Source of the DNA: Ypsolopha sequella
Taxonomy: Eukaryota > Arthropoda > Insecta > Lepidoptera > Ypsolophidae
NCBI GenBank assembly: GCA_934047225.1
Contig: CAKOHE010000057.1
Span: forward strand, 1-64,000
DNA length: 64,000 nucleotides
Direction of reading: 5' to 3'
The position numbers and the translations under genes were made by a program. This document shows positions 44,401 to 50,799 of the stretch, one piece after another. The number at the start of each line of letters is the position of its first letter. Within the stretch, counting starts at the first letter, position 1. The notes under the pieces are model-generated. The model saw only the letters and a list, made by a program, of their open reading frames with translations, did no database searches and was not told where the DNA came from.

Positions 44401-46657
44401 TTGCTGTTTGTAGGTTTCGAATAACTGAGCCATTTGGTTACTGTGATCAGTTATTAGTTTATCTATGAAAAAGGATAAAGTATAAGATAAAAGGTGGCAC
44501 ATAAACTAAACACGCTTATTTACTATTGCACCTTATTATTAAGAGCGGGGGCTCTACTGCGTAATTCTCATTTGTATCAACTTCAAGCAAATGCATGCGA
44601 AATTCAACGCGTGCAAAAGAGATGGCATGTTAGGCGGGCGTCGTCGCACGCACGTCAAATTTCAATCTCAAGTTGATGTTGATGAAAATGAGAATTACGC
44701 GGTAGACCCGCAGGTTGTGAAATAGCCGGCTTTGTCTAATTAATCGAAACAGAACACTTAAATTCAAAATCCATTAAATTGTTAATCAACAAAACCTTAT
44801 TACTTATGTTTTGTCTATACTGCATTCGCAGAGTTTCCATTGTAAATTAGAATTTCAATTTTTTTTTTCGATTTAAGTAGAATTTAAGTGTTATGTTTCG
44901 ATTCATCAGAAAAAGGCGGGTATTTTACAATCCGGCTGCGATACTGCTATTATAATGCCCCGAGCGAGGCCTTCCTTAGGCGCACAGCGGCTTTGCAATT
45001 ATAACCCGTAGACTAAATTTCATAAAGTTGAAAATCGCGTGCGCCAAAATGCGCGTAAAACGATTCAGAACGAGTCTAATTTTAAGATTAAATTCGTCTA
45101 AAATTACAATATCGCATTTAAGTCATTTTTGAACTTACAACAGTTAATAAACAAAATTTTCGTATTGATAGTAAATAATGACACATAAAAATCAAATGGA
45201 TAAATCACAAAACCAAAAAAAACACTCAAAAAGAGACTATTTTCAAAATAAAATCTATCGAGCGAAAGTTTTCCAATTAGGTAACGCTACTTACAACGTA
45301 AAGACAAAGGTTTGGAAAAACTGTATATAAGTTTCATATCGATTGCGTCTATGGTAGATTCAGTAAATCGTTCAAAAACTGTTGAAAAAGGAAGGCCTCC
45401 TCTTAATATTGCACCTGATTTATGATAATAATAAAGTAGCTAAAAGGACATGTCTGTACTTTGAATATTTTTGCGAAATTTTAAATGAAATAGGTTATTA
45501 GTATTGTAATGAGGCCAAAACTAAAATTTTTATATTTTTCTCTCTCTGTCTGTATCTATGTACGAGTATGTTCCATTTTATTTTAACTCGAGAACCATTC
45601 GATGGATTTGGATGCGGTTTTCTTTATTATTATCGTAGTCTATGGACAACATACATACATAACAGGAGTGTTGATAAAATAACCGCCAAGCCGAAAACGG
45701 GGCAAAGATTTAATAAACGCGGGCGGGGCTGCGGGCGAAAGGCTAGTAAAATATATATTTTTTTTTGCATGAAAAAGGAAACTGACAGTTCGTGATAGTG
45801 GGATATATACTTTTAAGGCGATATGCGAAAAAAATACGGGTGTTTCTTTTCTGCGTATTTCATGAAATACACGCAAAATTATAATCAGTTTCTGGTGTAT
45901 GCATTTTGACTATAAAATCTAAGGTTTTGAAATTGGAAAACATGTTTGGATAAATTTTCCTCGATAGAAATAATTGTTGAAATGAGGTCTTCAAACACAC
46001 TTTTTCTCCTCGTTTGACGAATAGGAACCATACAGAACTCAAACATATTTTATTAGGTGTATTTAAACAATATCTAGAGATTTCATATTTGAAATTTTGC
46101 TAGCTATTTTAGTTTTTTTAATAAAAATATAAAACTAACTTTTTTCCCTTTAGCCGTAAATCCGCCCCTCTCGCACTGCGCGATTTTTCGCTTGGAGTGA
46201 CAGTGACAAAAATAAAATTCGCATAGCCTCTTAACTCCTGTGGTGCATGAGCCACTTCACATTGTCCTCACTGTCGCGAACTTTTGAATGTTGCAATTCC
46301 TGCTATCACAAACTACCAGTTTCTTCCTTCGTGCAAAAATATATACTTACTTTAGTTTGACAAATAAACCACTGACAAATAATTAATCTTACTTTTTTCC
46401 TTCAAACTGTCAATAACAGCACAATTCTTCTGATCAGCCTGCAGTTGTTTCTCCTTTAAATCCTTCACAAACTGGCCCGACTTCTGGTACGCTTCCCCCA
46501 ACGTTGCCGTGTCCGTCTTGCATCGAGATAAGGTCTTTCTTAGACGCTCGCTGTAGTCTTCTAGCACGTCACATATCTCTCGGGTGCTAGATAACCTGCC
46601 AAGTATTTGTTCAATATGTTCACTGATGTTCACAATGTGTGAGCCATTACTATTCAT
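23283..46657 (-). CDS. Large coiled-coil protein gene, eleven exons, 579 codons recognised
   Basis: Eleven minus-strand exons join in phase (46393-46657, 44296-44462, 39892-40010, 38522-38696, 36242-36337, 34102-34307, 32270-32516, 31108-31167, 26836-26985, 25676-25798, 23283-23411), totalling 1737 bases or 579 codons without a stop. All introns are GT-AG. Residues 1 to about 460 are heptad-rich (E, K, Q, L, N with few Pro or Gly), a long coiled-coil rod. Exons 9-11 are not coiled: they contain MLQPPQEQPEQDD, an acidic-Ser block (IFSDSSMDSDAVE) and a basic proline block (LPPLPLSKLKRRLPPQ). The family is not recognised; a structural protein of the centrosome, kinetochore or synaptonemal complex is a guess from architecture only. 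The introns are packed with transposons. The final exon is uncertain (see the last exon). Confidence 0.85.
23575..23910. repeat. Partial copy of the TTAA-flanked 35-kb MITE family
   Basis: It shares AGAACTGAACTC, AAAATAGCGCGC and TTATTAAATAACTC with 35077-35515 and 40095-40589. Neither end is intact here. Confidence 0.55.
23911..24649. other. Gene-free intron stretch
   Basis: No recognised element or exon. Confidence 0.35.
24650..25327 (+). pseudogene. 5'-truncated LINE, reverse transcriptase C-terminal part
   Basis: It encodes MPVRLYNVPLERVHTFKYLG, then DIERERRALSVRANMIARRF, LLRLPRFCSASGMFA and ends QVWSR with a stop at 25180-25182. The 3' end carries a TTATTATTATTA run at about 25309-25327, the tail microsatellite of this LINE family. 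A related copy is on the opposite strand at 29238-30127. The YADD box and everything upstream are missing, so the ATG is only where the truncated frame opens. Confidence 0.85.
25330..25490. repeat. Interspersed repeat shared with the window start
   Basis: It shares the GAGTACTA...CCAGTTTCCGGCTT block with bases 180-210, and the TGATTGTTTATT-like upstream words. Family unknown. Confidence 0.5.
25676..25798 (-). CDS. Coiled-coil gene, exon 10
   Basis: The acceptor AATTTTTTAG precedes NTRPSEIFRSAAVSTKRQ, ending with the acidic stretch SDSSMDSDAVE before the strong donor GTAAGT. 41 codons. Confidence 0.8.
26213..26500 (-). pseudogene. hAT transposase C-terminal (dimerisation domain) remnant
   Basis: The minus strand encodes NANVERVFSLMDAQWTKERL, the conserved hAT C-terminal dimerisation motif (normally SAERxFSxxxxxxxxxR). 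After a stop or frame change it continues with NTSCEEFHKIVMKDQQFL, a tail found in Buster-like hAT proteins. Upstream stops and lack of the catalytic core make it a fossil. It lies in intron 9 of the coiled-coil gene. Confidence 0.75.
26836..26985 (-). CDS. Coiled-coil gene, exon 9
   Basis: The acceptor AACTTTTAG precedes EKLHDKIAGMQGTVDNI. It then leaves the coiled coil through MLQPPQEQPEQDDNA and ends PVRNQK before GTATAC. 50 codons, phase 0 to 0. Confidence 0.8.
27178..27640. mobile_element. 463-bp MITE with perfect 54-bp terminal inverted repeats
   Basis: GATTTGTTGCCTTGACGTCG opens the left end, and the complementary 54 bases close the right end without a mismatch. An 8-bp duplication TTAATTAC lies at 27170-27177 and 27641-27648. 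A second inner inverted pair (GTACCGCCACGTC and GACGTGGCGGCAC) is also present. There is no ORF. The 8-bp duplication allows hAT, P or Merlin type, but the GATTT end is not the usual CAG of hAT, so the superfamily is open. Confidence 0.9.
27843..28095. repeat. Tandem duplication of about 126 bp, two copies
   Basis: AAATTTTCTCGATAGAATTT starts each copy, and GTGGATATTATGTATT ends each. They differ at a few bases (CCGAAAAG against CCAAAGAT). Confidence 0.85.
28316..28546 (+). CDS. Possible small ORF or first exon, unknown
   Basis: ATG in a good context (AACAATGGAA) opens 76 codons, MEFALQNGDSGACAKIAKAE and so on, with one hydrophobic stretch near FCVYLILVNVLG. A donor-like GTAAAT occurs within it, so it could be a first exon ending near 28477. 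Upstream 28150-28220 is unusually CG-rich, as some promoters are. It lies on the strand opposite the host gene and next to repeats. No homology is recognised. Confidence 0.25.
   Translation: MEFALQNGDSGACAKIAKAEKSIISVENHSKSAVVNFRRPGLLYACSFCVYLILVNVLGSIHGTKKVTQIQNFGKY
28600..29040. repeat. Copy of the repeat family seen at 12.2 and 34.6 kb
   Basis: It shares GAAACTATATTGGAA, TGGGTCTCCGGATAGCGCAA and AATAGGAGAAAA with 34600-34735. It also shares CATGCTGTT...GAGAATAAT with 12250-12290. Boundaries are unclear. Confidence 0.6.
29238..30127 (-). pseudogene. 5'-truncated LINE with intact YADD box and 3' microsatellite
   Basis: A minus frame of 270 codons begins in the middle of the reverse transcriptase: MECGVRQGGLTSPALFNRYI, then NNLSYADDMVLLS (catalytic YADD). 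It continues FKYLGHLITTNLRDNADIE, RALSIRANMLARRFARC, RAVLRLPRYCSASGMFAWA and ends at 29291. The frame is open from the truncation point (about 30127) to the stop. The (AAT)n run at 29238-29257 marks the 3' end. No endonuclease domain remains, so it cannot move. Same family as 24650-25327. Confidence 0.85.
30128..30289. other. Intron sequence, nothing recognised
   Basis: Short spacer between a LINE and a MITE fragment. Confidence 0.3.
30290..30475. repeat. Partial copy of the GGGTTGG TTAA MITE family
   Basis: It matches the right part of 36384-37047: AATTACGTTTTCC, TGATCTTTCAGA, and CTAAATTGTCCAAACGCGAG then AGCATGTTTG. The terminal TTAA end is missing. Confidence 0.65.
30476..31107. other. 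Intron sequence without recognised feature
   Basis: No exon or known repeat is seen upstream of exon 8. Confidence 0.35.
31108..31167 (-). CDS. Coiled-coil gene, exon 8
   Basis: A 60-base micro-exon between TATGTTCTAG and GTGAGT, encoding DKEKELSKHMSIIMELRAEK, phase 0 to 0. Confidence 0.75.
31912..32182. mobile_element. Tc1/mariner-type MITE, about 270 bp
   Basis: The ends TATACAACGTGTAACAGAAA and, inverted, TATACAAAGTGTAACAGAAA extend into inverted arms of about 75 bp (CATATTTGAAGAGCTTATTC in both). TA at each edge suits a TA duplication. It has no ORF. It lies in intron 7. Confidence 0.7.
32270..32516 (-). CDS. Coiled-coil gene, exon 7
   Basis: The acceptor TTCATTTCAG is followed by one base completing Arg, then TTNEEKIQELTGTIE through EHHEVVVK, 82 codons. 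The donor is GTAAAT, phase 0. It is the most strongly charged part of the rod. Confidence 0.8.
32981..33712. mobile_element. 732-bp non-autonomous DNA element with 8-bp duplication, G-runs and tandem units
   Basis: The ends GGGGTTTCTATAGTGGACTG and, inverted, GGGTTGGCTATAGTTGACTG both continue into CCGCACGAATT. ACCGCTTT is duplicated at 32973-32980 and 33713-33720. Inside are a G-rich tract (33019-33052) and two tandem units of about 165 bp (33184-33345, 33346-33514). Each unit contains ACTAGTGAACCGAGGCAGAT repeats, a CG-rich GCTCGCTTCGCTCGCTCGG block and a short CCTAA run. There is no transposase. Superfamily unresolved (8-bp duplication, GGG ends). Confidence 0.8.
33184..33540. repeat. Tandem units of about 165 bp with TTAGG-type ends
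   Basis: Two full units and the start of a third. Each unit ends with CACAGATAACCTAACCTAAC, two to four copies of the insect telomere motif on the reverse strand. Confidence 0.85.
33830..34080 (-). repeat. tRNA-derived SINE
   Basis: The minus strand reads TGGCCGAGTGG (A box) at about 34066, then GTGGGTTCAATCCCCGC (B box, 34009-34025), followed by a non-tRNA body. That is the structure of a tRNA-derived SINE. It sits about 25 bases from exon 6 of the coiled-coil gene. Inner frames are shadows. Confidence 0.7.
34102..34307 (-). CDS. Coiled-coil gene, exon 6
   Basis: The acceptor ATATTTTCAG precedes LLEVAEKQTESLTSQL through LQEALQQC plus two bases. The donor is GTAAAT. Confidence 0.8.
34600..34800. 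repeat. Third copy of the 12.2/28.6-kb repeat family
   Basis: GAAACTATATTGGAAATAAC, CGCTGGGTCTCCGGATAGCG and GAAGAGGCGCCTTAATA are shared with the other copies. Confidence 0.6.
34801..35076. other. Intron sequence without recognised feature
   Basis: Nothing recognised; ends at the TTAA of the next element (35073-35076). Confidence 0.35.
35077..35515. mobile_element. piggyBac-like MITE with TTAA duplication, 439 bp
   Basis: TTAA at 35073-35076 and 35516-35519 flank ends GGGTCTGTATAAGGTCAG and, inverted, GGGTCCGTATAAGGTCAG. TTAA duplication is diagnostic of piggyBac, with Kolobok as an alternative. There is no ORF. Related copies are at 23575-23910 and 40095-40589. Confidence 0.8.
35690..35830. 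repeat. Imperfect inverted repeat around AACGGCC
   Basis: TATAACGGCCGAAATACAAC against GTTTGTTTTGGCCGTTATAA gives a hairpin of about 60 bases per arm, with a purine-rich loop. Similar words occur near 20130 and 39200, so it is repeat-derived. Confidence 0.5.
36041..36233 (-). repeat. CTAG-ended interspersed repeat (minus orientation)
   Basis: It starts on the minus strand with TATTATAAACGCGAAAGTGT and ends AAAAGCTAGT at 36041, the arrangement of short Helitron-like or LINE-tail repeats of Lepidoptera. It lies immediately beside the donor of exon 5. Confidence 0.6.
36242..36337 (-). CDS. Coiled-coil gene, exon 5
   Basis: The acceptor ATCTGTTTCAG precedes ELNKANDILVLDVV through QLAEKNQ, 32 codons, phase 0 to 0. 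The donor is GTAATACG. A CTAG-type repeat begins within about ten bases of this donor. Confidence 0.8.
36384..37047. mobile_element. piggyBac-like MITE with long inverted ends and TTAA duplication, 664 bp
   Basis: TTAA at 36380-36383 and 37048-37051. Both ends read GGGTTGGTTGGGCCAAACAT then GCTATCGCGTTT, and the inverted similarity continues for about 170-200 bp (GTGATCTTTCAGATTT). No ORF. A half copy is at 30290-30475. Confidence 0.85.
37052..37560. other. Intron stretch with a short imperfect palindrome
   Basis: GTGTGATTGGCTGG and TAGCCAATCACAT near 37130-37180 form a weak hairpin. No exon is recognised; the 93-codon plus frame at 37185-37466 has no support. Confidence 0.35.
37565..37905. 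repeat. Inverted repeat pair with 22-bp arms
   Basis: TGTTGATTTGGTCAGCAACTTC at about 37566-37590 and its complement at about 37879-37900 flank a segment with a poly(A) run. It is probably a degraded MITE. The left arm mimics an exon on the minus strand but is repeat sequence. Confidence 0.6.
37910..38308 (+). repeat. CTAG-ended repeat with TGACTGACTGAC block
   Basis: It is similar to 7233-7943 (GACTGACTGACTGA, AACAACGCCCAGACCAAACA, GAACATGAAATTT) and ends GTCCGCTAGT with CTAG at 38305-38308. Confidence 0.6.
38395..38515. repeat. Repeat unit shared with 40985-41090
   Basis: CTGAATCTGCTGAAACGGTC, GGCTATCCCGATC and TGAAGTGACCCGTTTT in this copy match CTAAATCTGCTGAAACTGGT and TTGAGGTGAGCCGTTTTT near 41000-41060. 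It ends at the donor region of exon 4. Confidence 0.6.
38522..38696 (-). CDS. Coiled-coil gene, exon 4
   Basis: The acceptor ACATTTATCAG is followed by one base completing Glu, then LAESKETVESLKKAL through VLKKKLE. The donor is GTACTA, phase 0. Confidence 0.8.
38752..39048. mobile_element. Probable MITE, about 300 bp
   Basis: CCGTAGGCTCCTTGATGATT then GAAGCA at the left, with the complement CCGTGGGCTCCTTGATGATT then GAAGCA at the right, about 25-bp inverted ends. No target duplication is clear. Confidence 0.6.
39349..39820. repeat. Interspersed repeat copy B (uninterrupted)
   Basis: Counterpart of 32556-33770 without the inserted element. It gives the empty-site sequence CTGCTTTTGATGTTATAA, which supports the insertion and duplication in copy A. 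Confidence 0.65.
39892..40010 (-). CDS. Coiled-coil gene, exon 3
   Basis: The acceptor TTTGTCAACAG precedes KDKNILSLQNNLRLQNE. It ends KLEK plus two bases before GTAAGC. Confidence 0.8.
40095..40589. repeat. Further copy of the 35-kb TTAA MITE, inverted
   Basis: In opposite orientation to 35077-35515: CACCTCATG, TCAGAACTGAACTC and at the right end CTGACCTTATACGGACCCTT then AA. The left terminus is replaced by unrelated sequence. Confidence 0.65.
40710..40782. repeat. Perfect 27-bp hairpin with 19-base loop
   Basis: Arms 40710-40736 and 40756-40782 (CACTTTCAGTAAAGTCTGTG and so on) are exactly complementary. Confidence 0.85.
41105..42830 (-). pseudogene. LINE fragment: endonuclease and N-terminal half of reverse transcriptase
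   Basis: The minus strand carries an APE-type endonuclease end (CVVKC-like strand near 42700, then VAVIGDINIDIL, THNKTCLDHVMF and LITDHNPILF with the catalytic DH). A linker (KRNIKPWITPGLLRCIRHRD) follows, then the start of reverse transcriptase (SDCAIGWDHISAKVLKAA, FKRAIVHPIYKSGD, NYRPISVLTILSKILEKVL). A frameshift near 41325 ends the main 429-codon frame. The other frame continues QFGFRKGKSTEDAV and IGIFLDLSKAFDTVS to about 41105, where the element is cut off. The YADD half is missing. CR1 or Daphne type is likely. It lies in intron 2 of the coiled-coil gene, same strand. Confidence 0.85.
42831..43569. other. Gene-free intron stretch
   Basis: No feature is recognised. Confidence 0.35.
43570..43803 (+). 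pseudogene. 3' end of a non-LTR retrotransposon (second copy)
   Basis: The plus strand reads NRWGRKALEWRPRTAKRSVG, then RPRARWTDDLKDIAGSGW, MRMTEDRQKCRNIGEAY and VQQWTNTG with a stop. It is longer than the copy at 11601 and frame-intact over this part. 5'-truncated and antisense to the host gene. Confidence 0.8.
43804..44295. other. Intron sequence, nothing recognised
   Basis: AT-rich; includes ACAGGGTGTAAAACATAACA near 44032, an end-like word of small DNA elements, without a partner found. Confidence 0.35.
44296..44462 (-). CDS. Coiled-coil gene, exon 2
   Basis: The acceptor CTTTTTCATAG precedes 44462. The frame enters with two bases and reads KLITDHSNQMAQLFETY through HSLDM. The donor GTACGA follows ATG, leaving phase 0. 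Confidence 0.8.
44463..45559. other. Intron 1, no recognised gene
   Basis: No exon found. GGCCTTCCTTAGGCGCACAG near 44970 and GGAAGGCCTCCTC near 45390 are short repeat-like words. Confidence 0.35.
45560..45746 (+). repeat. CTAG-ended interspersed repeat
   Basis: It runs from TGTACGAGTATGTTCC through ACTCGAGAACCATTCGATGG to GCGGGCGAAAGGCTAGT (CTAG 45743-45746), the usual 3' end of this repeat class. Confidence 0.6.
46393..46657 (-). CDS. Coiled-coil gene, exon 1
   Basis: ATG at 46657 follows an untranslated leader with no acceptor-like AG nearby, so it is taken as the true start. It encodes 88 residues, MNSNGSHIVNISEHIEQIL through VIDSLKEK, and ends AAAAA then GTAAGAT, phase 1. Confidence 0.8.
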
Positions 46658-47786
46658 TTTGTAATTGTGACGTCATTTAAGATTTGCCACACGTGCAATT
46701 TATGCTGCACAATATTATGCCTAATTTCAACAGCCCTAATAATTGTAATATGGTGTACAAATGACATATAGAGGGTAGTACCGAAACAAAAAGTCTATGC
46801 AAGTGTGGGTTAAACTATCTTGAAAAATAAATGCCTGTGTAAGTCATTGACCTACGTCAATGGTGTAAGTAGTAAAAGATGTAAATTCCATCTTGTACGC
46901 AGAACCTTGTACCTTGTACAGGAAGTTTTTTGAGTTTTGAATTTTTCTAGTAGATACCTAACAATTTACAATCCTTATGGGGTTGTCCATACCACGTGAT
47001 TTTTTTAGAGGGGGAAGGTGTCTGAGCTTCGTAGTTTTCATTATTTACCATATTTTTTCGTGAATATTATCAACGACGACTTACTCCCATTTAACATTTG
47101 AGAAATGAAATTTAAGCGGTGCTTAACTATATTCAGTCGGTTATATGAAACGCAACCATACTTACGTACCTAGGTATAATGTCAGTTAATAAAATTATAC
47201 AAAATAAAACTGACTTGTACACTATTTCACACATTTAATTAATAGTTATACACCCAACCGGTTTCGAATAATTAATTCATTTTCAAGGTGTACACGACAC
47301 GACGCATAGAATAAGTTAAATTGATTTATAAATACTAGGCTAAGAAAACAAATAATAAATAATATACAACCTAGTAGATTAAGTTAGATAATAAGATTAA
47401 TTTACAAAATGACTAGCATTCCAAAGTAGTTTACTAATAATTAAAGCGCCCTCTCTAGAAAGAGTGAGAGCATAGCAATAGTTGCTATTCATAGTTGTTG
47501 TGTCTCTCTCTTCTTGATTGTGCAACTCGTTTACACTTAGGGAAAATTTCTAGGTATTTTCCATCGACATATGTAAATTTATAATAGTTATCTTATAGCA
47601 CTTGAAATTAAAGCTCTTCCCCCTCACTTCATTCCCCTCAGACGATCATATCGCTATTATACGCACACAATAAAATAGATTAGAATAGGATAAAAATAGG
47701 GCCAATTTCAAGGGAATTATTCCAGTTCCAGTTCAGTTCCAGCTAATAAATCAAGACCAGTAATACTTATACCAGTGTAGTGCAGT
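46658..47786. other. Intergenic stretch upstream of the coiled-coil gene
   Basis: It should hold the promoter of the gene starting at 46657, but no TATA box or other clear element is seen. Confidence 0.35.
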
Positions 47787-47831
47787 AGTGACAGTACCTA
47801 TTGTGACGTTGTCACAATAGGTACTGTCACT
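47787..47831. repeat. Perfect 21-bp hairpin with 3-base loop
   Basis: AGTGACAGTACCTATTGTGA plus C, loop GTT, and the exact complement. A cruciform or hairpin-RNA candidate. Confidence 0.9.
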
Positions 47832-47921
47832 ATTGTGACATGTTATTGTGTTATTGTTAAAAAATATACATTAAAATAAAACCAAAATTAACTAAAGCAA
47901 ATACTAAACGCTGCTTCGTAA

Positions 47922-48284
47922 ATGATCGGTCAAACTCGTGCAAACTCGTATTTCAAATTCAAATCTCGAGAACGTTTCGGAGCCGCGAGAGGAGAACGCT
48001 TTCGTCCATTGACCCAAAGTGGTTATATTGTCTTTGCATTGACCTTTACGGAACGGTCGAATACTTTGTGGCTGATTTATCAAATTCTTTTTTATTTGTC
48101 TTTTGCTACGTATATTTGTGAATACTGTTATAGTGTCTTATCCCAACTTTGGGTAAGTTGTGTGTTTATTGCTTTAATTGCTAAGTACAAATTTCTCGTC
48201 GTGATTACTGCCATGACCTTGTCATGTCATCCAACTATGTTTTTGCCTAAAAGTGTTTTATCGTTGGTATGTATTACATATTGA
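47922..48284 (+). CDS. Unknown ORF with several hydrophobic segments, doubtful
   Basis: 120 codons opening MIGQTRANSYFKFKSRERFG with a basic start. Hydrophobic stretches follow at about residues 35-70 (LWLIYQILFYLSFATYI) and 80-110 (VSCVFIALIAKYKFLVVI). It could be a small multi-pass membrane protein or part of an unrecognised retroelement leader; repeated CGAACCGGAACA words follow at 48770-48895. No homology is recognised and the region is repeat-like. Confidence 0.25.
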   Translation: MIGQTRANSYFKFKSRERFGAARGERFRPLTQSGYIVFALTFTERSNTLWLIYQILFYLSFATYICEYCYSVLSQLWVSCVFIALIAKYKFLVVITAMTLSCHPTMFLPKSVLSLVCITY

Positions 48285-49795
48285 ATTTTATTTCATTGCT
48301 CACAATTGTTTACTGTCATTGTAGCTAAATTTCATGTAGAAATGGCGACGTTATCGTTATTAGTTCATATCATGTTCATAGTATGTGCCTAAATTTAAAT
48401 CTATTATCTAGCTCGTCCATTAGTACTATTGTTTTCTTAATCTATGATCATAATAACATTCATGTAAATCATTAAATAAATCTATGGGCTAGCTTACACA
48501 TTATTATTTCATTAGTCGAGTAGAATTTCATTTCATTATAATATTTCATATGCATCTATACAGCATTAATTCACTGTCTCATTTTTTTATCACTAGCAAT
48601 GTCCTTCTGCTCAAACCTTGACTGCCACATCATTGATGCATTTTATTGTAATTAGCACTTTGCCGCATTACCTCTACGAATTGCTATTCTTGCTAGCAAA
48701 AGATGTTGCAGTCAAGGGAAACAACTGGATACTTTAGTAACGGTCCAATCTTCAACCGGATTCCAGGTTTCACGAACCGGAACAAAATACCTACTGACCG
48801 GAATCTACGAATTCTACGGCTGAGTTCATCCAGTGACTGCTGCAACTAGTGCCTGCCTGGAGACCTACTGAGCAACTTGATTTCACGAACCGGAACAGTC
48901 GTGCCAACCCTACTGCACGACTTGGTCAACTACATATACGAGGGAAGTGCGGTATAGTGCCAGTGCGGGTAAAACCAGAAAGACTTAAGACTGAAACCAC
49001 CCTCACCCTGAGAAACTATTTTTTTACCGTCTCACATCTTGTTTTTAAAAAAAAATTACATATTAAGTAACTTAACCTAATTTACATATTCTCTTTTTTT
49101 AATAAATTAATATTTAATTGTTTGCGTGTGTATTAATACTTTATCACCTACACACGTGACACTATATATATAGGAATATATATAGTAATATCTATGAGCC
49201 GGAACCTATGCTCAATCACAGTGCCAATAGGAATCTAGGATTGCATGCACATAGGAGTGCAGTGAAATAGTGCATTTAGAAAATGCAGTTTTAGTGCATC
49301 TAGGTAGAAACCTAGTTATCTCAGTGCAAAGCGAGATCTCTGACGGAGTGAATAGTGGTACATATGATCAATATTGTGTTGTTTCTTTTTATTACATACA
49401 GTCCATTAACTTTAACTTAAATTCAGTGAGAACAATATCCAGTGCATACAAATTAGGACATGATTGGAGGAACCGGCGCTTAATGTTGTGGTGGCGTCCA
49501 TAACACAAGGGGTTTTATTTATTTATTTCCAAACTACTGCAACTACGTGCTGTAAAAACCAATATTATTTTTGTAGTGATCAAAATTATATAGGTATGTG
49601 GGTAAGGCATCAAAACTTCTTGGCTTCTTAGAGATACCATTATCATCGAAAATTACCAATAAAAGAGACTTTTGTATGTCGTATTAAATGTTGTAACGGA
49701 AAAATAAAAAAATATAATAAACATAAGAATAGCGTAATAAATGTCAATTAACTCTCAAAATAAAACCTTAAAATGTGTAATTAAATGTCAAAATG
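48285..49795. other. Repeat-like intergenic stretch
   Basis: TTTCACGAACCGGAACA occurs twice (near 48768 and 48880), and CTATATATATAGGAATATAT near 49162 is a short palindrome. A minus frame of 48 codons near 49560-49710 has no start or acceptor and is not called. Confidence 0.35.
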
Positions 49796-49960
49796 TCAAA
49801 AAAAAAAGGCTACGGAACCCCAAAAATTACGGCTGAAGCTGTAGATCCCTGTGACAGACAGACAGACAGACAAAGGACGGGGGTCCCGTTTGACACCCTC
49901 CTTGTATGGAATCCGGTCCGACCGGGAGGGGGTCCAGGCAAAGCCACGGTAGGTTACATG
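49796..49960. repeat. Common insect repeat with GACA microsatellite
   Basis: GCTACGGAACCCC and GACAGACAGACAGACA (about 49854-49871) belong to the same broad repeat class as 7159-9720. Confidence 0.6.
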
Positions 49961-50034
49961 AGGGGAGAAAGAGTTTCAAAAGAGGACAAATTGAAACCAC
50001 GTGGTTTATGAACGCTCCATAAGGCATAAGATAC

Positions 50035-50202
50035 GAACTTGTTCAACGTTTCAGGCCTCAAACGCAGCTCATCTTGATATTGGCCGGAGATGGCTTCATG
50101 TTGCATCTGAACATCGACCATATTCTGCTGAAGTTTTTCATGATTGTTCTCCAGTTGCTGCTTCTTTTCTTTGAGGTCCCAATAGGCTGTGTCTTGGCCA
50201 AC
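50035..50202 (-). CDS. Second coiled-coil-like gene, exon 2
   Basis: The acceptor TTTATTTGCAG precedes VGQDTAYWDLKEKKQQLE, then NNHEKLQQNMVDVQMQHE and ends LRPETLNKF before GTATCT, 56 codons, phase 0 to 0. The heptad-rich composition continues that of exon 1. The donor is only fair. The next exon is not found between here and 46657. Confidence 0.55.
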
Positions 50203-50315
50203 CTGCAAATAAATGCAGAATTTTTAATTACTTGTCTTGATAAAAGTGGGAAAGTAGGTACAGTAAAACCGGATGGTCATAATAAAGTTTATAGCACACC
50301 GTGCGTAAAATGACC

Positions 50316-50344
50316 ACTTTACGCACGCTGCGCGTGCGTAAAGT
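50316..50344. repeat. 13-bp hairpin in the first intron of the 50.7-kb gene
   Basis: ACTTTACGCACGC, loop TGC, GCGTGCGTAAAGT. It lies among CG-rich repeats of GTGCG and TTACGCAC. Confidence 0.8.
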
Positions 50345-50595
50345 CGGCATTTTCCGCACTTGTGCTATAAAAAATTATACGAAACTCGTGCGAGAAACTT
50401 TTTCTCGACTCGTGTGATTGCAGCACTCGCCTTCGGCTCGTGCCGCAAACTCACAGTCGTCAGAAAACGTTTCATCGCTCTCGTATCGTAATGTACTATT
50501 ATACAAAGTATTATATATGCTTAAGTACAAGTAAATATTTTATTTATTAAATAAACAAAAAATATTCTAAGACAAAACCTTTAAAGGAAAATTAC

Positions 50596-50706
50596 CTTCA
50601 ATTTTATAATTTCAGCAGCATCACGCGAAACTCTCTCACAAAGTTTCTCAGCTCCTTCGATTGTTCGCTTCCTGCTTGCAACTTTATTTATATTAGCGTT
50701 GTCCAT
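50596..50706 (-). CDS. Second coiled-coil-like gene, exon 1
   Basis: ATG at 50706 starts MDNANINKVASRKRTIEGAE then KLCERVSRDAAEIIKLK, 37 codons, ending AAG before GTAATT. It joins the exon at 50035-50202 in phase to give 93 residues, helical and charged. I do not recognise the family; a small kinetochore or vesicle coiled-coil subunit is possible but unsupported. It lies head to tail upstream of the larger coiled-coil gene. Confidence 0.55.
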
Positions 50707-50799
50707 TTTATGGAAATGATTAGGTATTACCTACCTATATCCCTCAGAATAAAAATCTTATCCTAACTTTTGCGAAAATAATGGCGGCAAGCAAACGCG

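Noticed and set aside
47922..48284. Treating the hydrophobic ORF as a firm membrane protein gene
   Set aside because: AT-rich DNA readily gives hydrophobic frames. No homology or splice support, so it is listed at low confidence only.
49560..49710. 48-codon minus frame (IFDDNGISKKPRSFDALP)
   Set aside because: Preceded by a stop with no good acceptor; cannot be tied to the gene at 50.7 kb.
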